The notes beneath the pieces were generated by a model, which saw only the letters and a program-made list of their open reading frames with translations, searched no databases and was not told the DNA's origin. Positions 29,304-37,600 of a stretch of 64,000 nt of DNA are shown one piece after another. Source of the DNA: Versatilivorator sp963663845 (GTDB lineage: Bacteria; Acidobacteriota; Terriglobia; Versatilivoradales; Versatilivoraceae); NCBI GenBank assembly GCA_963663845.2, contig OY760650.2, forward strand, positions 1,302,001-1,366,000, given 5' to 3'. Position numbers and translations under genes: made by a program. Positions within the stretch are counted from its first letter, which is position 1; each line of letters opens with the position of its first letter.

Positions 29304-30779
29304 TCAGGTGTTGACGAGCATTCGTCGGTCCGGCCATGGATGCCGGATTCCCAGTCTCGGCCAGTAGGTCGCCGCCAGTCGGTTCATCGCCTCCCAGCTA
29401 TATCCGCCCTTCTGGGATCGTCGATTGATTGCTCGCATCCACAATCTCAGGACGTGGCTCGCAAAGCGTCTCAGATAGCGCAGGCTGGTCGGGACAGCAA
29501 AGTAGTTCAGCCATCCGTTCAACACTCGCCCCAGCCATTTGCCGGTCTTCCCGATGCCTTCATGCATCCGCCTGCTCAGCTCCTCCTTCACTCGCTTCAG
29601 GGTGCGCCTCATCCGTTTCGCTATCGGTTTGCGCCCCAGCCCGTAGCGTCCCTTCCGGTCCTTCCTGCAATAGTGCGTGAAGCCCAGGAAGTCGAACGTT
29701 TCCGGTCTCCCCTCCCCCCTCCTTCGTCGGTTCTCTGCCGCATACCGTCCGAACTCGATGAGTCGGGTCTTCTCCGGGTGCATCTCCAACTCGAACCGTC
29801 CGATTCGCTCCTTCAGGTCGTTGAGGAATCGCTCCGCATCCCGCCGGTACTGAAATCCCACCACGAAGTCGTCGGCGTACCGCACCATCAGGGTCTCGCC
29901 TTCGGCCTCGCGGGTCCGCCATTGCCTCTGGAACCAGAGGTCCAAACCGTAATGCAGGTAGACGTTCGCCAGGATCGGCGATATCACCGCCCCTTGCGGC
30001 GTCCCCTTCAGGTCGTCCCTCCACTCTCCATCCTCCATGACGCCGGCGTTCAACCACTTGGCAATCAACCGTATCACCCGCTCATCCCCGATGCGGTGCC
30101 TCAGAAACCGCAGCATCCAGTCCCGCGACACGTTGTCGAAGAATCCGCGTATGTCCGCGTCGATGATCCACCTGATCTTCCGCCGCCCGATCCCGACCGC
30201 CAGGGCGTCCAGCGCATCGTGCCCCCCTCGGCCAGGTCGAAACCCGTAACTGAACCCCAGGAACTCCGCCTCATATATCGGCGTCAGCAGGTTGTCCGCC
30301 ACGGCCTTCTGGACGATCTTGTCCTCCAGCGCCGCCACGCCAAGCGGTCGTGTCCCGCCATCCGCCTTGGGTATCTTCACCCGCCGCGATGGCGTCGCCC
30401 GGTACGCTCCCCGCTGTACCCGGTCATGCAGGTCGACCAATCGATCTTCCAACCCAACCGCGTACTCTTTCCACGTCATGCCGTCCACGCCGGGGGCCGC
30501 CCACCTCTTCAACTCCCCGTAGGCTTTCCTCAACGCCTCCACCGTGATGTGGTGCAGCAGCGCCGTCAACCGACTCTTCGGTTCCCGTTCGATGAACTCC
30601 CGTATCCGGTCCGCCGCCTGGGACACGCTCCCCCGTCTCTGCGTCCGGCGCGTGCTTTGGCTTTCCGGCTTCCCTTCGGGTAAGGCCCTTCGCTCCACCG
30701 ACTCCGCCGGGAATCTCTCCCCTTTGTTCGCCGGCTTCTCCACTACTATGGCCTCATCTGACTTCTTCATGCCGTGCAT
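29304..30779 (-). CDS. ltrA: Group II intron reverse transcriptase/maturase
   Basis: A 491-residue intron-encoded protein that copies the intron RNA into DNA and aids splicing. RT motifs are in order: GVDGMTWKEY (RT-1 region), PKADGGTRPLGV (RT-2), SYGFRPGRGGHDAL (RT-3), IDADIRGFFDNVS (RT-4), GTPQGAVISPILANVYLHYGLD (RT-5), RYADDFVVGF (catalytic YADD, RT-5/6), followed by HPEKTRLIEFGR and FLGFTHYCRK. The maturase (X) domain contains GWLNYFAVPTS and ends in RHPWPDRR. No HNH endonuclease domain is visible. The frame is uninterrupted, so the intron may still be active. An ATG at 30770 is an alternative start. Confidence 0.93.
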   Translation of the reverse strand: MHGMKKSDEAIVVEKPANKGERFPAESVERRALPEGKPESQSTRRTQRRGSVSQAADRIREFIEREPKSRLTALLHHITVEALRKAYGELKRWAAPGVDGMTWKEYAVGLEDRLVDLHDRVQRGAYRATPSRRVKIPKADGGTRPLGVAALEDKIVQKAVADNLLTPIYEAEFLGFSYGFRPGRGGHDALDALAVGIGRRKIRWIIDADIRGFFDNVSRDWMLRFLRHRIGDERVIRLIAKWLNAGVMEDGEWRDDLKGTPQGAVISPILANVYLHYGLDLWFQRQWRTREAEGETLMVRYADDFVVGFQYRRDAERFLNDLKERIGRFELEMHPEKTRLIEFGRYAAENRRRRGEGRPETFDFLGFTHYCRKDRKGRYGLGRKPIAKRMRRTLKRVKEELSRRMHEGIGKTGKWLGRVLNGWLNYFAVPTSLRYLRRFASHVLRLWMRAINRRSQKGGYSWEAMNRLAATYWPRLGIRHPWPDRRMLVNT

Positions 30780-31137
30780 CTCCGGTCTCGGATCTCTCCT
30801 TCCCTTTGCGGTCCCGCCACGACTGACGGAACAGCATGAAGACCTCCCAGGTCCCGGTGAAGCGCTTACGTGCGTGCCTGGGTTCTAAGACACCGCGGGG
30901 CTCCTCTCCCCCTCACCTTGGCGGTGGAGCGGATCTTGCCTTCGGCTGCCCGCATGGCCTCGGCACCCCGGATGAGCGTGTTTTCGGTGCTCAATAGCCC
31001 TGCCCACACGCACCCCTGTCAACGCTTGACCCACACCCTCGCGGTTGTAGGCCCATGACTCGGGGCGGAAGTGGTGGTTAACCTTTCCTTCCCGCCGGAC
31101 TTTCACCGGCTACGCTTCACCAGTTAGCCTGGCGCTC
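30780..31137 (-). other. Group II intron 5' ribozyme part (domains I to IV start)
   Basis: This stretch upstream of the RT start has no gene and corresponds to the intron's structured 5' portion, including the GTGAAAGTCC and GAGCACCGAAAACACG segments. Short open frames here are not genes. Confidence 0.7.
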
Positions 31138-31164
31138 GCGGGCGGGACGCCCGCGCTCCCGGGG
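31138..31164 (+). repeat. Right end of interrupted palindromic-ended element (copy B)
   Basis: GCGGGCGGGACGCCCGCGC followed by TCCCGGG is the terminal hairpin of the dispersed element, directly abutting the intron 5' end. Together with 29048-29223 it would make one complete copy. Confidence 0.75.
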
Positions 31165-31305
31165 GAGCTTCATCCCATGACAGGGTCACGCCAAGAGAGC
31201 ACAATCGCAGGACACTTCCGAGGTGAGGCCGCTTGTGGCTGAAGGAGGTCCATCAGGGGCCAAACAGCGTCAAGTTCGTGGGCTTGGCCGGCAGGTTGCC
31301 GCTTC

Positions 31306-32130
31306 TCAATCCTCGGCGTGTCTCGCAACGGAAGCCTGCCTTTCCGACAGACTTGACAGGTGCAAGGGAACGCCCTGCCGCATCACGGCCCGCCGGGCCT
31401 GCTGGCGAAGCCGATGTGATCTCGATTGCTCAACGAGCGATGGGGCTGCCGCCCCGATGCCGTTGTGCTGGAACGCCGGCAAGATCAAGGGTTCCGAAAC
31501 CGCTGGGAGTCTCTCTCTCACCGAAGAAGAGGTGTCCTGCTTCGGTCTTGAACTCTGCTCCCCGTCCGTGGGTTTCGGCTGTCCTTCAGCGGGGAGATCG
31601 GGCAGGATTTCAATGAGGGTAATGCGCTTGGGAGTGATGCCCTTGGGACCAAGGGCTCTGTAGGTCAACACGGCAGCCCCGGTGGCAGCTCCGACCTCAA
31701 GTGCGTAGATTCCACCGGGCACCGAGCCGTCGAATCTTTGGCTTGCGAACACAATTAACGTACTCCCAACCAGAGTGGCAACGAATGCTCCCACGGCCCA
31801 GCCAATCCGTCTTGCCTCCCTCGCTGGCTTGGCTTTTTTGGAGCTGCGGACCTCGATTCGAGAGACGGCTTCTCTCGCAATCTCACTCTGTCCCTTGGGG
31901 TAATCGGGGCTCCTCTTGACCCATAAGACGATCGACGCCTCCGTCACCCTTCTGACTCGCCCCTTCACCCGTGCGCCCTCGGCCAGTTGGAGCGCAACTT
32001 TTTTGCCTCCGATCAACTTCCCCAGTTCGCCCCACCGGACCTGCAGGCGTTTTTCCGGTGCCGATCCCAGCAAGCTTCCGTTCATCATCAGAAGCACCGC
32101 CAGGACGCCAAGACTTCGCCGCAGCTTCAT
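31306..32130 (-). CDS. Tandem-array secreted protein, copy 1 (most distal)
   Basis: A 274-residue exported protein of a family I cannot name. It has a signal peptide (residues 1-23, MKLRRSLGVLAVLL...), then a domain of about 60 residues with the pattern L-GGKKVALQLAEGARVKGRV, consistent with a small Sm/SH3-like barrel. A conserved IAREAVSRIEVR strand comes next, then two hydrophobic segments (WAVGAFVATLVGSTLIVFA and GAATGAAVLTY), a Ser/Pro/Lys linker, and a conserved tail ending RHAED. The ATG at 32130 follows GGAGGGTCATGAC. Its core (PDYPKGQSEIAREAVSRIEV, RSSKKAKPAREARRIGW) is almost identical to copy 9 at the other end of the array and unlike its immediate neighbours. Confidence 0.8.
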   Translation of the reverse strand: MKLRRSLGVLAVLLMMNGSLLGSAPEKRLQVRWGELGKLIGGKKVALQLAEGARVKGRVRRVTEASIVLWVKRSPDYPKGQSEIAREAVSRIEVRSSKKAKPAREARRIGWAVGAFVATLVGSTLIVFASQRFDGSVPGGIYALEVGAATGAAVLTYRALGPKGITPKRITLIEILPDLPAEGQPKPTDGEQSSRPKQDTSSSVRERLPAVSEPLILPAFQHNGIGAAAPSLVEQSRSHRLRQQARRAVMRQGVPLHLSSLSERQASVARHAED

Positions 32131-32200
32131 GTCATGACCCTCCGATCGGGTTCCCCAAACAGCGTCAAGTCCGTGCGCTTGGCCGGCAGGTTGCCTCTTC

Positions 32201-33019
32201 TCAATCCTCGGCGAGCCTCGCAAGGGGAGGCCGCCTTTCCGATAGACTTGACAGGTGCAAGGGAATGCCCTGTCGCATCACGGCTCGCCGGGCTTGTTGG
32301 CGAAGCCGCTCCGATCTCGATCGCTCAAGCAGCGATGGGGCTGCCGCCCCGATGCCGTTGTGCTGGAACGCCGGCAGGATCAAGGGTTCCGAAGCCACTG
32401 GGAGGCTCTCTCCCACCGAAGAAGAAGTGTCCTGCTTCGGGCTTGGACTCTGCTCCTTGTCCGTGGGTTTCGGCTGTCCTTCAGCGGGGAGATCGGGCAG
32501 GATTTCAATGAGGGTGATGCCCTTGGGACGAAGGGCTCTGTAGGTCAACACCGCGGCCCCGATGGAGACCCCGATATTCAGTGCGTAGACTCCACCAGGC
32601 ACCGAGCCCTCGAATTTTTTGCTTGCGAGCACAACAGCCCTACACCCAACCATAGCGCCCGCGAATGCTCCCACGGTCAGGAAAATGCGTCTTGACTCCC
32701 CGCCTATCCTGACCATTTTGCGGTTGCGGACTTTGATTCGAGACACCGCTTCTCTCGGAATTTCGGCTTGGCCCTTGGGGTAAACCGCCGGGTTGCTGCT
32801 CCAATTGACCTTGACGACAAGCGAATCCCACGTCACCTTCCTGACCCTTCCCTTCACCCTTGCGCCCTCGGCCAATTGGAGGGCAACTGCTTCGCCATCG
32901 ATCAACCTCCCCAGTTCGCCCCACTGGACCTGCAGCACCCCTTCCGGTTCCGATCCCAGCAAGCTTCCGTTCATCATCAGAAGCACCGCCAGGACGCCAA
33001 GACTTCGCCGCGGCTTCAT
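32201..33019 (-). CDS. Tandem-array secreted protein, copy 2
   Basis: A 272-residue paralogue with the same plan as the other copies: signal peptide, barrel-like domain (here LGRLIDGEAVALQLAEG), conserved PREAVSRIKVRN strand, two hydrophobic segments, linker and conserved tail ending RLAED. Its core (VRKVTWDSLVVKVNWSSN, RKMVRIGGESRRI) is closest to copy 5, three units away. The start at 33019 has GGAGGGTCATGAC in front. Only 70 bases separate its stop from the start of copy 1, so co-translation from one mRNA is likely. Confidence 0.8.
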   Translation of the reverse strand: MKPRRSLGVLAVLLMMNGSLLGSEPEGVLQVQWGELGRLIDGEAVALQLAEGARVKGRVRKVTWDSLVVKVNWSSNPAVYPKGQAEIPREAVSRIKVRNRKMVRIGGESRRIFLTVGAFAGAMVGCRAVVLASKKFEGSVPGGVYALNIGVSIGAAVLTYRALRPKGITLIEILPDLPAEGQPKPTDKEQSPSPKQDTSSSVGESLPVASEPLILPAFQHNGIGAAAPSLLERSRSERLRQQARRAVMRQGIPLHLSSLSERRPPLARLAED

Positions 33020-33090
33020 GTCATGACCCTCCTATCGGGTTTCCCAAACAGCGTCAAGTCCGTGCGCTTCGCTGGGCAGATTGCCGCTTC

Positions 33091-33912
33091 TCAATCCTCG
33101 TCGTGCCTCTCAACGGGAAGCTGCCTTTCCGACAGACCTGACAGGTGCAAGGGAGTGCCTTGCCTCATCACGGCTCGCCGGGCCTGCTGGCGAAGCCGCT
33201 CCGGACTCGATTGCTCAACCAGCGACGGGATTCCCGCCCCGATGCCGTTGTGCTGGAACGCCGGCAAGATCAAGGGTTGCGAAGTCACTGGAAGACTCTC
33301 CCTCACCGAAGAAGAAGTGTCCTGCTTCGGCCTTGAACTCTGCTCCTTGTCCGTGGGTTTGGGCTGTCCTTCAGCGGGGAGATCGGGCAGGATTTCGATG
33401 AGGGTGACGCCCTTGGGACGAAGGGCTCTGTAGGTCAATACGGCAGCCCCGGTGGCGATTGCCAAACTCCCACCGAATTGGCGGTAGACCGTAGATGAAC
33501 TCTCTCCCACCTCCCCACCGGTCAGAGCGAACATGCTTCCAGTTAGAGCGCCGACGAATGCTGCCACGCTCAGGCCAATGCGTCTTGCCCTCCTGCCTAC
33601 CCTGACCAGGTTGGAGTTTCGGACCTCGATCTGAGACACGGCCTCTCTCGGAATCTCGGTCCTCCCCTTGGGATAAGCCGCCGGGTTGCTGGTCTTCTTC
33701 ACCTTGATGGTGAGTGAGGTTGGCTCGACCTTCCCGACCCGCCCCTCCACCCTTGCACCTTCGGCCAGTTGGAGTGCAACTTTCTTGCCACCGATCAACT
33801 TCCCCAGTTGGCCCCACCGGACCTGCAGGCGTTTTTCCGGTTCCGATCCCAGCAGGGTTCCGTTCATCATCAGAAACACTGCCAGGACGCCAAGACTTCG
33901 CCGCAGCTTCAT
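33091..33912 (-). CDS. Tandem-array secreted protein, copy 3
   Basis: A 273-residue paralogue. The barrel-like region reads VEGRVGKVEPTSLTIKVKK, similar to copies 4 and 8, while the next strand (RTEIPREAVSQIEVRNS) matches copy 6. The hydrophobic core (LSVAAFVGALTGSMFALTGG) and the following SSSTVYRQFGG stretch are its own. The tail is conserved but slightly divergent, ending RHDED. The start at 33912 has GAGGGTCACGAA instead of the usual GGAGGGTCATGAC, a small change in the leader. Confidence 0.78.
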   Translation of the reverse strand: MKLRRSLGVLAVFLMMNGTLLGSEPEKRLQVRWGQLGKLIGGKKVALQLAEGARVEGRVGKVEPTSLTIKVKKTSNPAAYPKGRTEIPREAVSQIEVRNSNLVRVGRRARRIGLSVAAFVGALTGSMFALTGGEVGESSSTVYRQFGGSLAIATGAAVLTYRALRPKGVTLIEILPDLPAEGQPKPTDKEQSSRPKQDTSSSVRESLPVTSQPLILPAFQHNGIGAGIPSLVEQSSPERLRQQARRAVMRQGTPLHLSGLSERQLPVERHDED

Positions 33913-33982
33913 TTCGTGACCCTCCGATCGGGTTTCCCACACACCCTCAAGTCCGTGCGCTTGGCCGGCAGATTGCCGTTTC

Positions 33983-34810
33983 TCAATCCTCGGCGTACCT
34001 CGCAACGGGAGCCTGCCTTTCCGACAGACTTGGCAGGTGCAAGGGAACGCCCTGCCGCATCACGGCTCGCCGGGCTTGTTGGCGAAGCCTCTCCGATCTC
34101 GATTGTTCAACGAGCGATGGGGCTGCCGCACCGATGCCGTTGTGCTGGAACGCCGGCAAGATCAAGGGTTGCGAAGCCAATGGGAGACGATCTCCCACCC
34201 AAGAAGAAGCGTCCTGCTTCGGGCTTGAACTCTGCTCCTTGTCCGTGGGTTTCGGCTGTCCTTCAGCGGGGAGATCGGGCAGGATTTCGATGAGGGTGAT
34301 GCCCTTGGGACGATGGGCTCTGTAGGTCAACACGGCGGCCCCGGTGGCGGCTCCGAACATCACAGCGTAGCCGACGCCTCCAGGCTCCGAGCGCAAGAAG
34401 CCTCCGCTCGCTGCTGCGAGCGCAACCACCATACTCCCAAACAGAGTTCCGGTGAACGCTCCCACGGTCAGGTCAATCCGTCTTGCCTCCCTGCCTCCCC
34501 TGACCAGGTCGGAGTTTCGGGCTTCGATTCGAGAGACGGCTTCTCTCGGAATCTCGGCCTGGCCCTTGCGATAAGCCGCTGGGTTGCTGCTCTTCTTCAC
34601 CTTGATGGTGAGTAAGGTCGCCTCGACCTTCCCGACCCGCCCCTTTACCCTCGCGCCGTCGGCCAGTTGGAGTGCAACTTTCTTGCCACCGATCAACTTC
34701 CCCAGTTCGCCCCACCGGACCTGCAGGCGTTTTTCCGGTTCCGATCCCAGCAGGCTTCCGTTCGTCATCAGAAACACCGCCAGGATGCTGAGACTTCGCC
34801 GCGGCTTCAT
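33983..34810 (-). CDS. Tandem-array secreted protein, copy 4
   Basis: A 275-residue paralogue with the barrel segment VKGRVGKVEATLLTIKVKK, a core with Gly/Ala-rich hydrophobic segments (GAFTGTLFGSMVVALAAASGG) and a distinctive insert FLRSEPGGVGYAVMFG. The tail (PSLVEQSRSERLRQQARRA) is of the common type and ends RYAED. The leader differs from the other units: the ATG at 34810 is preceded by GGAAGGTGGTGAC, and the sequence upstream of it diverges, so this junction may have been rebuilt by a recombination event. Confidence 0.78.
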   Translation of the reverse strand: MKPRRSLSILAVFLMTNGSLLGSEPEKRLQVRWGELGKLIGGKKVALQLADGARVKGRVGKVEATLLTIKVKKSSNPAAYRKGQAEIPREAVSRIEARNSDLVRGGREARRIDLTVGAFTGTLFGSMVVALAAASGGFLRSEPGGVGYAVMFGAATGAAVLTYRAHRPKGITLIEILPDLPAEGQPKPTDKEQSSSPKQDASSWVGDRLPLASQPLILPAFQHNGIGAAAPSLVEQSRSERLRQQARRAVMRQGVPLHLPSLSERQAPVARYAED

Positions 34811-34891
34811 GTCACCACCTTCCGATGTGGCTTCCTCGCCAGGCACCAAACGCGCTCAAGCCCGCGCGCTTGGTCGGCAGGTTGCCGCTTC

Positions 34892-35710
34892 TCAATCCCC
34901 GGCGCGCCTCGCAACGGGAGGCCACCTTTCCGACAGAGCTGAAAGGTGCAAGGGAATGCCTTGCCGCATCACAGCTCGCCGGGCTTGTTGGCGAAGCCGC
35001 TCCGATCTCGATCGCTCAAGCAGCCATGGGGCTGCCGCCCCGATGCCGTTGTGCTCGAACGCCGGCAGGATCAAGGGTTCCGAAGCCACTGGGAGGCTCT
35101 CTCTCACCAACGCGGAAGTGTCTTGCTTCGGTCTTGAACTCTGCTCCCTGGCCGTGGGTTTCGGGGACTCTTCAGCGGGAGGGTCGGGCAGGATTTCGAT
35201 GCGGGCGACGCCCTTGGGACGAAGGGCTCTGTAAGCCAACACGGCAACTCCGGTGGAGACTCCTGACATCACTGCGTAGATTCCACCGGGCACCGAGCCC
35301 TCGAATTGTTGGCTTGCGAGCACAACAGCCATATTGCCGACCAGAGCGCCGGCGAATGCTCCCACGGTCAGGGCAATGCGTCTTGACTCCTGGCCTATCC
35401 TGACCATTTTGCGGTTGCGGACCTTGATTCGAGACACCGCTTCTCTCGGAATCTCGGTCTGGCCCTTGGGGTAAGCCGCCGGGTTGCTGCTCCACTTGAC
35501 CTTGACGACAAGCGAATCCCACGTCACCTTACTGACCCTCCCCTTCACCCTTGCGCCCGCGGCCAGTTGGAGCGCAACTGCTTTGCCACCGATCAGCTTC
35601 CCCAGCTCGCCCCACCGGATCTGCAGCAACCCTTCCGGCTCCGACCCCAGCAGGGTTCCGTTCGTCATCAGAAACACCGCCAGAATGCTGAGACCTTGCC
35701 GTAGCTTCAT
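34892..35710 (-). CDS. Tandem-array secreted protein, copy 5
   Basis: A 272-residue paralogue whose core (VSKVTWDSLVVKVKWSSN, RKMVRIGQESRRI, ALTVGAFAGALVGNMAVVLA) is nearly the same as copy 2. The linker (PDPPAEESPKPTAREQ) and the DTSALVRESLPVASEP segment differ, and the latter resembles copy 9 (DTSALVGDSL). The signal peptide begins MKLRQGLSIL. The tail ends RRAGD rather than the usual AED. It is part of the same tight same-strand series. Confidence 0.78.
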   Translation of the reverse strand: MKLRQGLSILAVFLMTNGTLLGSEPEGLLQIRWGELGKLIGGKAVALQLAAGARVKGRVSKVTWDSLVVKVKWSSNPAAYPKGQTEIPREAVSRIKVRNRKMVRIGQESRRIALTVGAFAGALVGNMAVVLASQQFEGSVPGGIYAVMSGVSTGVAVLAYRALRPKGVARIEILPDPPAEESPKPTAREQSSRPKQDTSALVRESLPVASEPLILPAFEHNGIGAAAPWLLERSRSERLRQQARRAVMRQGIPLHLSALSERWPPVARRAGD

Positions 35711-35770
35711 GTCATGACCCTCCGATCGGGGCGTCAAGTCCGTGCGCTTCGCTGGGCAGGTTGCCGCTTC

Positions 35771-36589
35771 TCAATCCTCGGCGTGCCTCGCAACTGGAAG
35801 CTGCCTTTCCGGCAGACCTGACCGGTGCAAGGGAACGCCCTGCCGCATCACGGCCCGCCGGGCTTGTTGGCGACGCCGCTCCGATCTCGATCGCTCAAGC
35901 AGCGATGGGGCCGCCGCCCCGATGCCGGCGGGCTTGAACGCCGGCAAGATCAAGGGTTCCGAAGTCACTGGGAGACTCTCTCCCACCGAAGAAGAAGCGT
36001 CCTGCTTCGGGCTTGAACTCCGCTCCTTGTCCGTGGGTTTCCGCGACCCTTCACCGGGGAGATCGGGCAGGATTTCAATGAGGGTGATGCCCCTGGGACG
36101 AAGGGCTCTGTAGGTCAACACGGCAACCACGGTGCCGATTCCAACACTCACGCCAAATTGAGCGTCGTTCGGCTCGCTCTCTTTAGCGTTGCCGCCGACC
36201 AGAGCATACACACTACCGATCAGAGCACCGACAAACACTGCCCCGGTCAGGCCAATCCGTCCTACCTCCCTTGCTTGATTGGCGTAGTGGGATCTGCGGA
36301 CCTCGATCTGAGACACGGCCTCTCTCGGAATCTCGGTCCTCCCCTTGGGATAAGCCGCCGGGTTGCTGGTCCTCTTGACCTTGACGACAAGCGAATTCCA
36401 CGTCACCTTCCTGACCCGCCCCTCCACCCGAGCGCCCTCGGCCAGTTGGAGCGCAACTTTTTTGCCGCCGATCAGCTTCCCCAGCTCGCCCCACCGGACC
36501 TGCAGGCGTTTTTCCGGTTCCGATCCCAGCAAGCTTCCGCTCATCATCACAAACACCGCCAGGATGCTGAGACTTCGCCGCGGCTTCAT
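35771..36589 (-). CDS. Tandem-array secreted protein, copy 6
   Basis: A 272-residue paralogue that looks chimeric. The barrel region VRKVTWNSLVVKVKRTSN is of the copy 2/5 type, but the next segment RTEIPREAVSQIEVRRS is of the copy 3 type. The hydrophobic core (LTGAVFVGALIGSVYALVGGN) is close to copy 3. In the C-terminal part PAFQHNGIG is replaced by PAFKPAGIG. The ATG at 36589 has the standard GGAGGGTCATGAC leader. Confidence 0.78.
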   Translation of the reverse strand: MKPRRSLSILAVFVMMSGSLLGSEPEKRLQVRWGELGKLIGGKKVALQLAEGARVEGRVRKVTWNSLVVKVKRTSNPAAYPKGRTEIPREAVSQIEVRRSHYANQAREVGRIGLTGAVFVGALIGSVYALVGGNAKESEPNDAQFGVSVGIGTVVAVLTYRALRPRGITLIEILPDLPGEGSRKPTDKERSSSPKQDASSSVGESLPVTSEPLILPAFKPAGIGAAAPSLLERSRSERRRQQARRAVMRQGVPLHRSGLPERQLPVARHAED

Positions 36590-36660
36590 GTCATGACCCT
36601 CCGATCGGATTTTGCAAACAGCGTCAAGCCCGTGAGCTTCGCTGGGCAGGTTGCCGTCTC

Positions 36661-37461
36661 TCAATCCTCGGCGTGCCTCGAAACGGGAAGCTGCCTTTCC
36701 GGCAGACCTGACCGGTGCAAGGGAATGCCTTGTCTCATCACGGCTCGCCGGGCCTGCCGGCGAAGCTGCTCCTGACTCGATTGTTCAACGAGCGATGGGG
36801 CTGCCGCCCCGATGCCGTTGTGTTTGAACGCCGGCAAGACCAAGGGTTGCGAAGTTACTGGGAGACTCTCTTTCACCGAAGGAGAAGTACCCCGCTTAGG
36901 CCTTGAACTCTGCTCCCTGTCCGTGGGTTTCGGCTGCCCTTCACCGGCGGAATCGGGCACGACCTCTACGATGGTGACGTTCTTTGAATGCCGAGGCAGG
37001 TTCATCAACACGGCAACGGCCGCGCCAATTGCGATACCTCCCCATATTGCAGGAACACCCGATCCCTCGTCGGGTCCCACTGCAATCAAAATCAAAGAGC
37101 CTCCCGCAAAGGCCCCCATGGCGGCTCCAATGGTCAGCGCAGTCTGTTTCAGCCTGTTGGCAGCCTCTCGGACCTCGATCCCGGAAACGGCTGCTCTCGG
37201 AATCTGCATCGTTCCCTTGGGGTAAGCCGCCGGGTTGCTGCTCTTCTTGACCCGGACAACGAGCGCGTTAGCCATCACCTTGCGGACACGTACCTCTACC
37301 CGGGCTCCCTCAACCAGACGGAGCGCTACCCTTTTGCCCTGGATCAAGGCTCCCAGGTCGCTCTCCCGGACTTGCAGAAGCATCTCCGGCTCCGAGCCCA
37401 GCAAGCTTCCGTTCGTCATCAGAAACACCGCCAGGATGCTGAGACTTCGCCGCAGCTTCAT
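36661..37461 (-). CDS. Tandem-array secreted protein, copy 7
   Basis: A 266-residue paralogue and the most divergent member. The mature N-terminus is VRESDLGALIQGKRVALRLVEG, the conserved strand is MQIPRAAVSGIEVRE, and the hydrophobic core is TALTIGAAMGAFAGGSLILIA. The segment after the core is KNVTIVEVVPDSAGEG instead of the ITLIEILPDLPAEG of most copies. The signal peptide and the last 60 residues remain close to those of the other copies. Its core type is shared only with copy 8. Confidence 0.78.
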   Translation of the reverse strand: MKLRRSLSILAVFLMTNGSLLGSEPEMLLQVRESDLGALIQGKRVALRLVEGARVEVRVRKVMANALVVRVKKSSNPAAYPKGTMQIPRAAVSGIEVREAANRLKQTALTIGAAMGAFAGGSLILIAVGPDEGSGVPAIWGGIAIGAAVAVLMNLPRHSKNVTIVEVVPDSAGEGQPKPTDREQSSRPKRGTSPSVKESLPVTSQPLVLPAFKHNGIGAAAPSLVEQSSQEQLRRQARRAVMRQGIPLHRSGLPERQLPVSRHAED

Positions 37462-37600
37462 GTCATGACCCTCCGATCGGGTTTCCCACACACCCTCTAG
37501 TCCGTGCGCTTGGCCGGCAGGTGGCCGCTTCTCAATCCTCGGCGTACCTCGCAACGGAAGGCGGCCTTTCCGACAGACCTGACAGGTGCAAGGGAACGCC

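Larger units (their letters stand above)
29224..31137 (-). mobile_element. Group II intron with encoded reverse transcriptase/maturase
   Basis: A retroelement of about 1.9 kb on the minus strand. The 5' end lies near 31137 with GAGCGCC, followed by the domain I signature GTGAAAGTCC about 30 bases in and ATTGAGCACCGAAAACACGC further on. The 3' end holds a domain V hairpin (29266-29298, stem GAGCCGGATGCG with CGCACGTCCGGATC), and a domain VI-like stem ending near GCGATAC at 29224. The open frame between encodes the RT. The 5' GAGCG differs from the usual GTGYG. Both boundaries are inferred by comparison with uninterrupted repeat copies and may be off by several bases, because about ten bases differ around the 3' junction. 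Confidence 0.85.
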
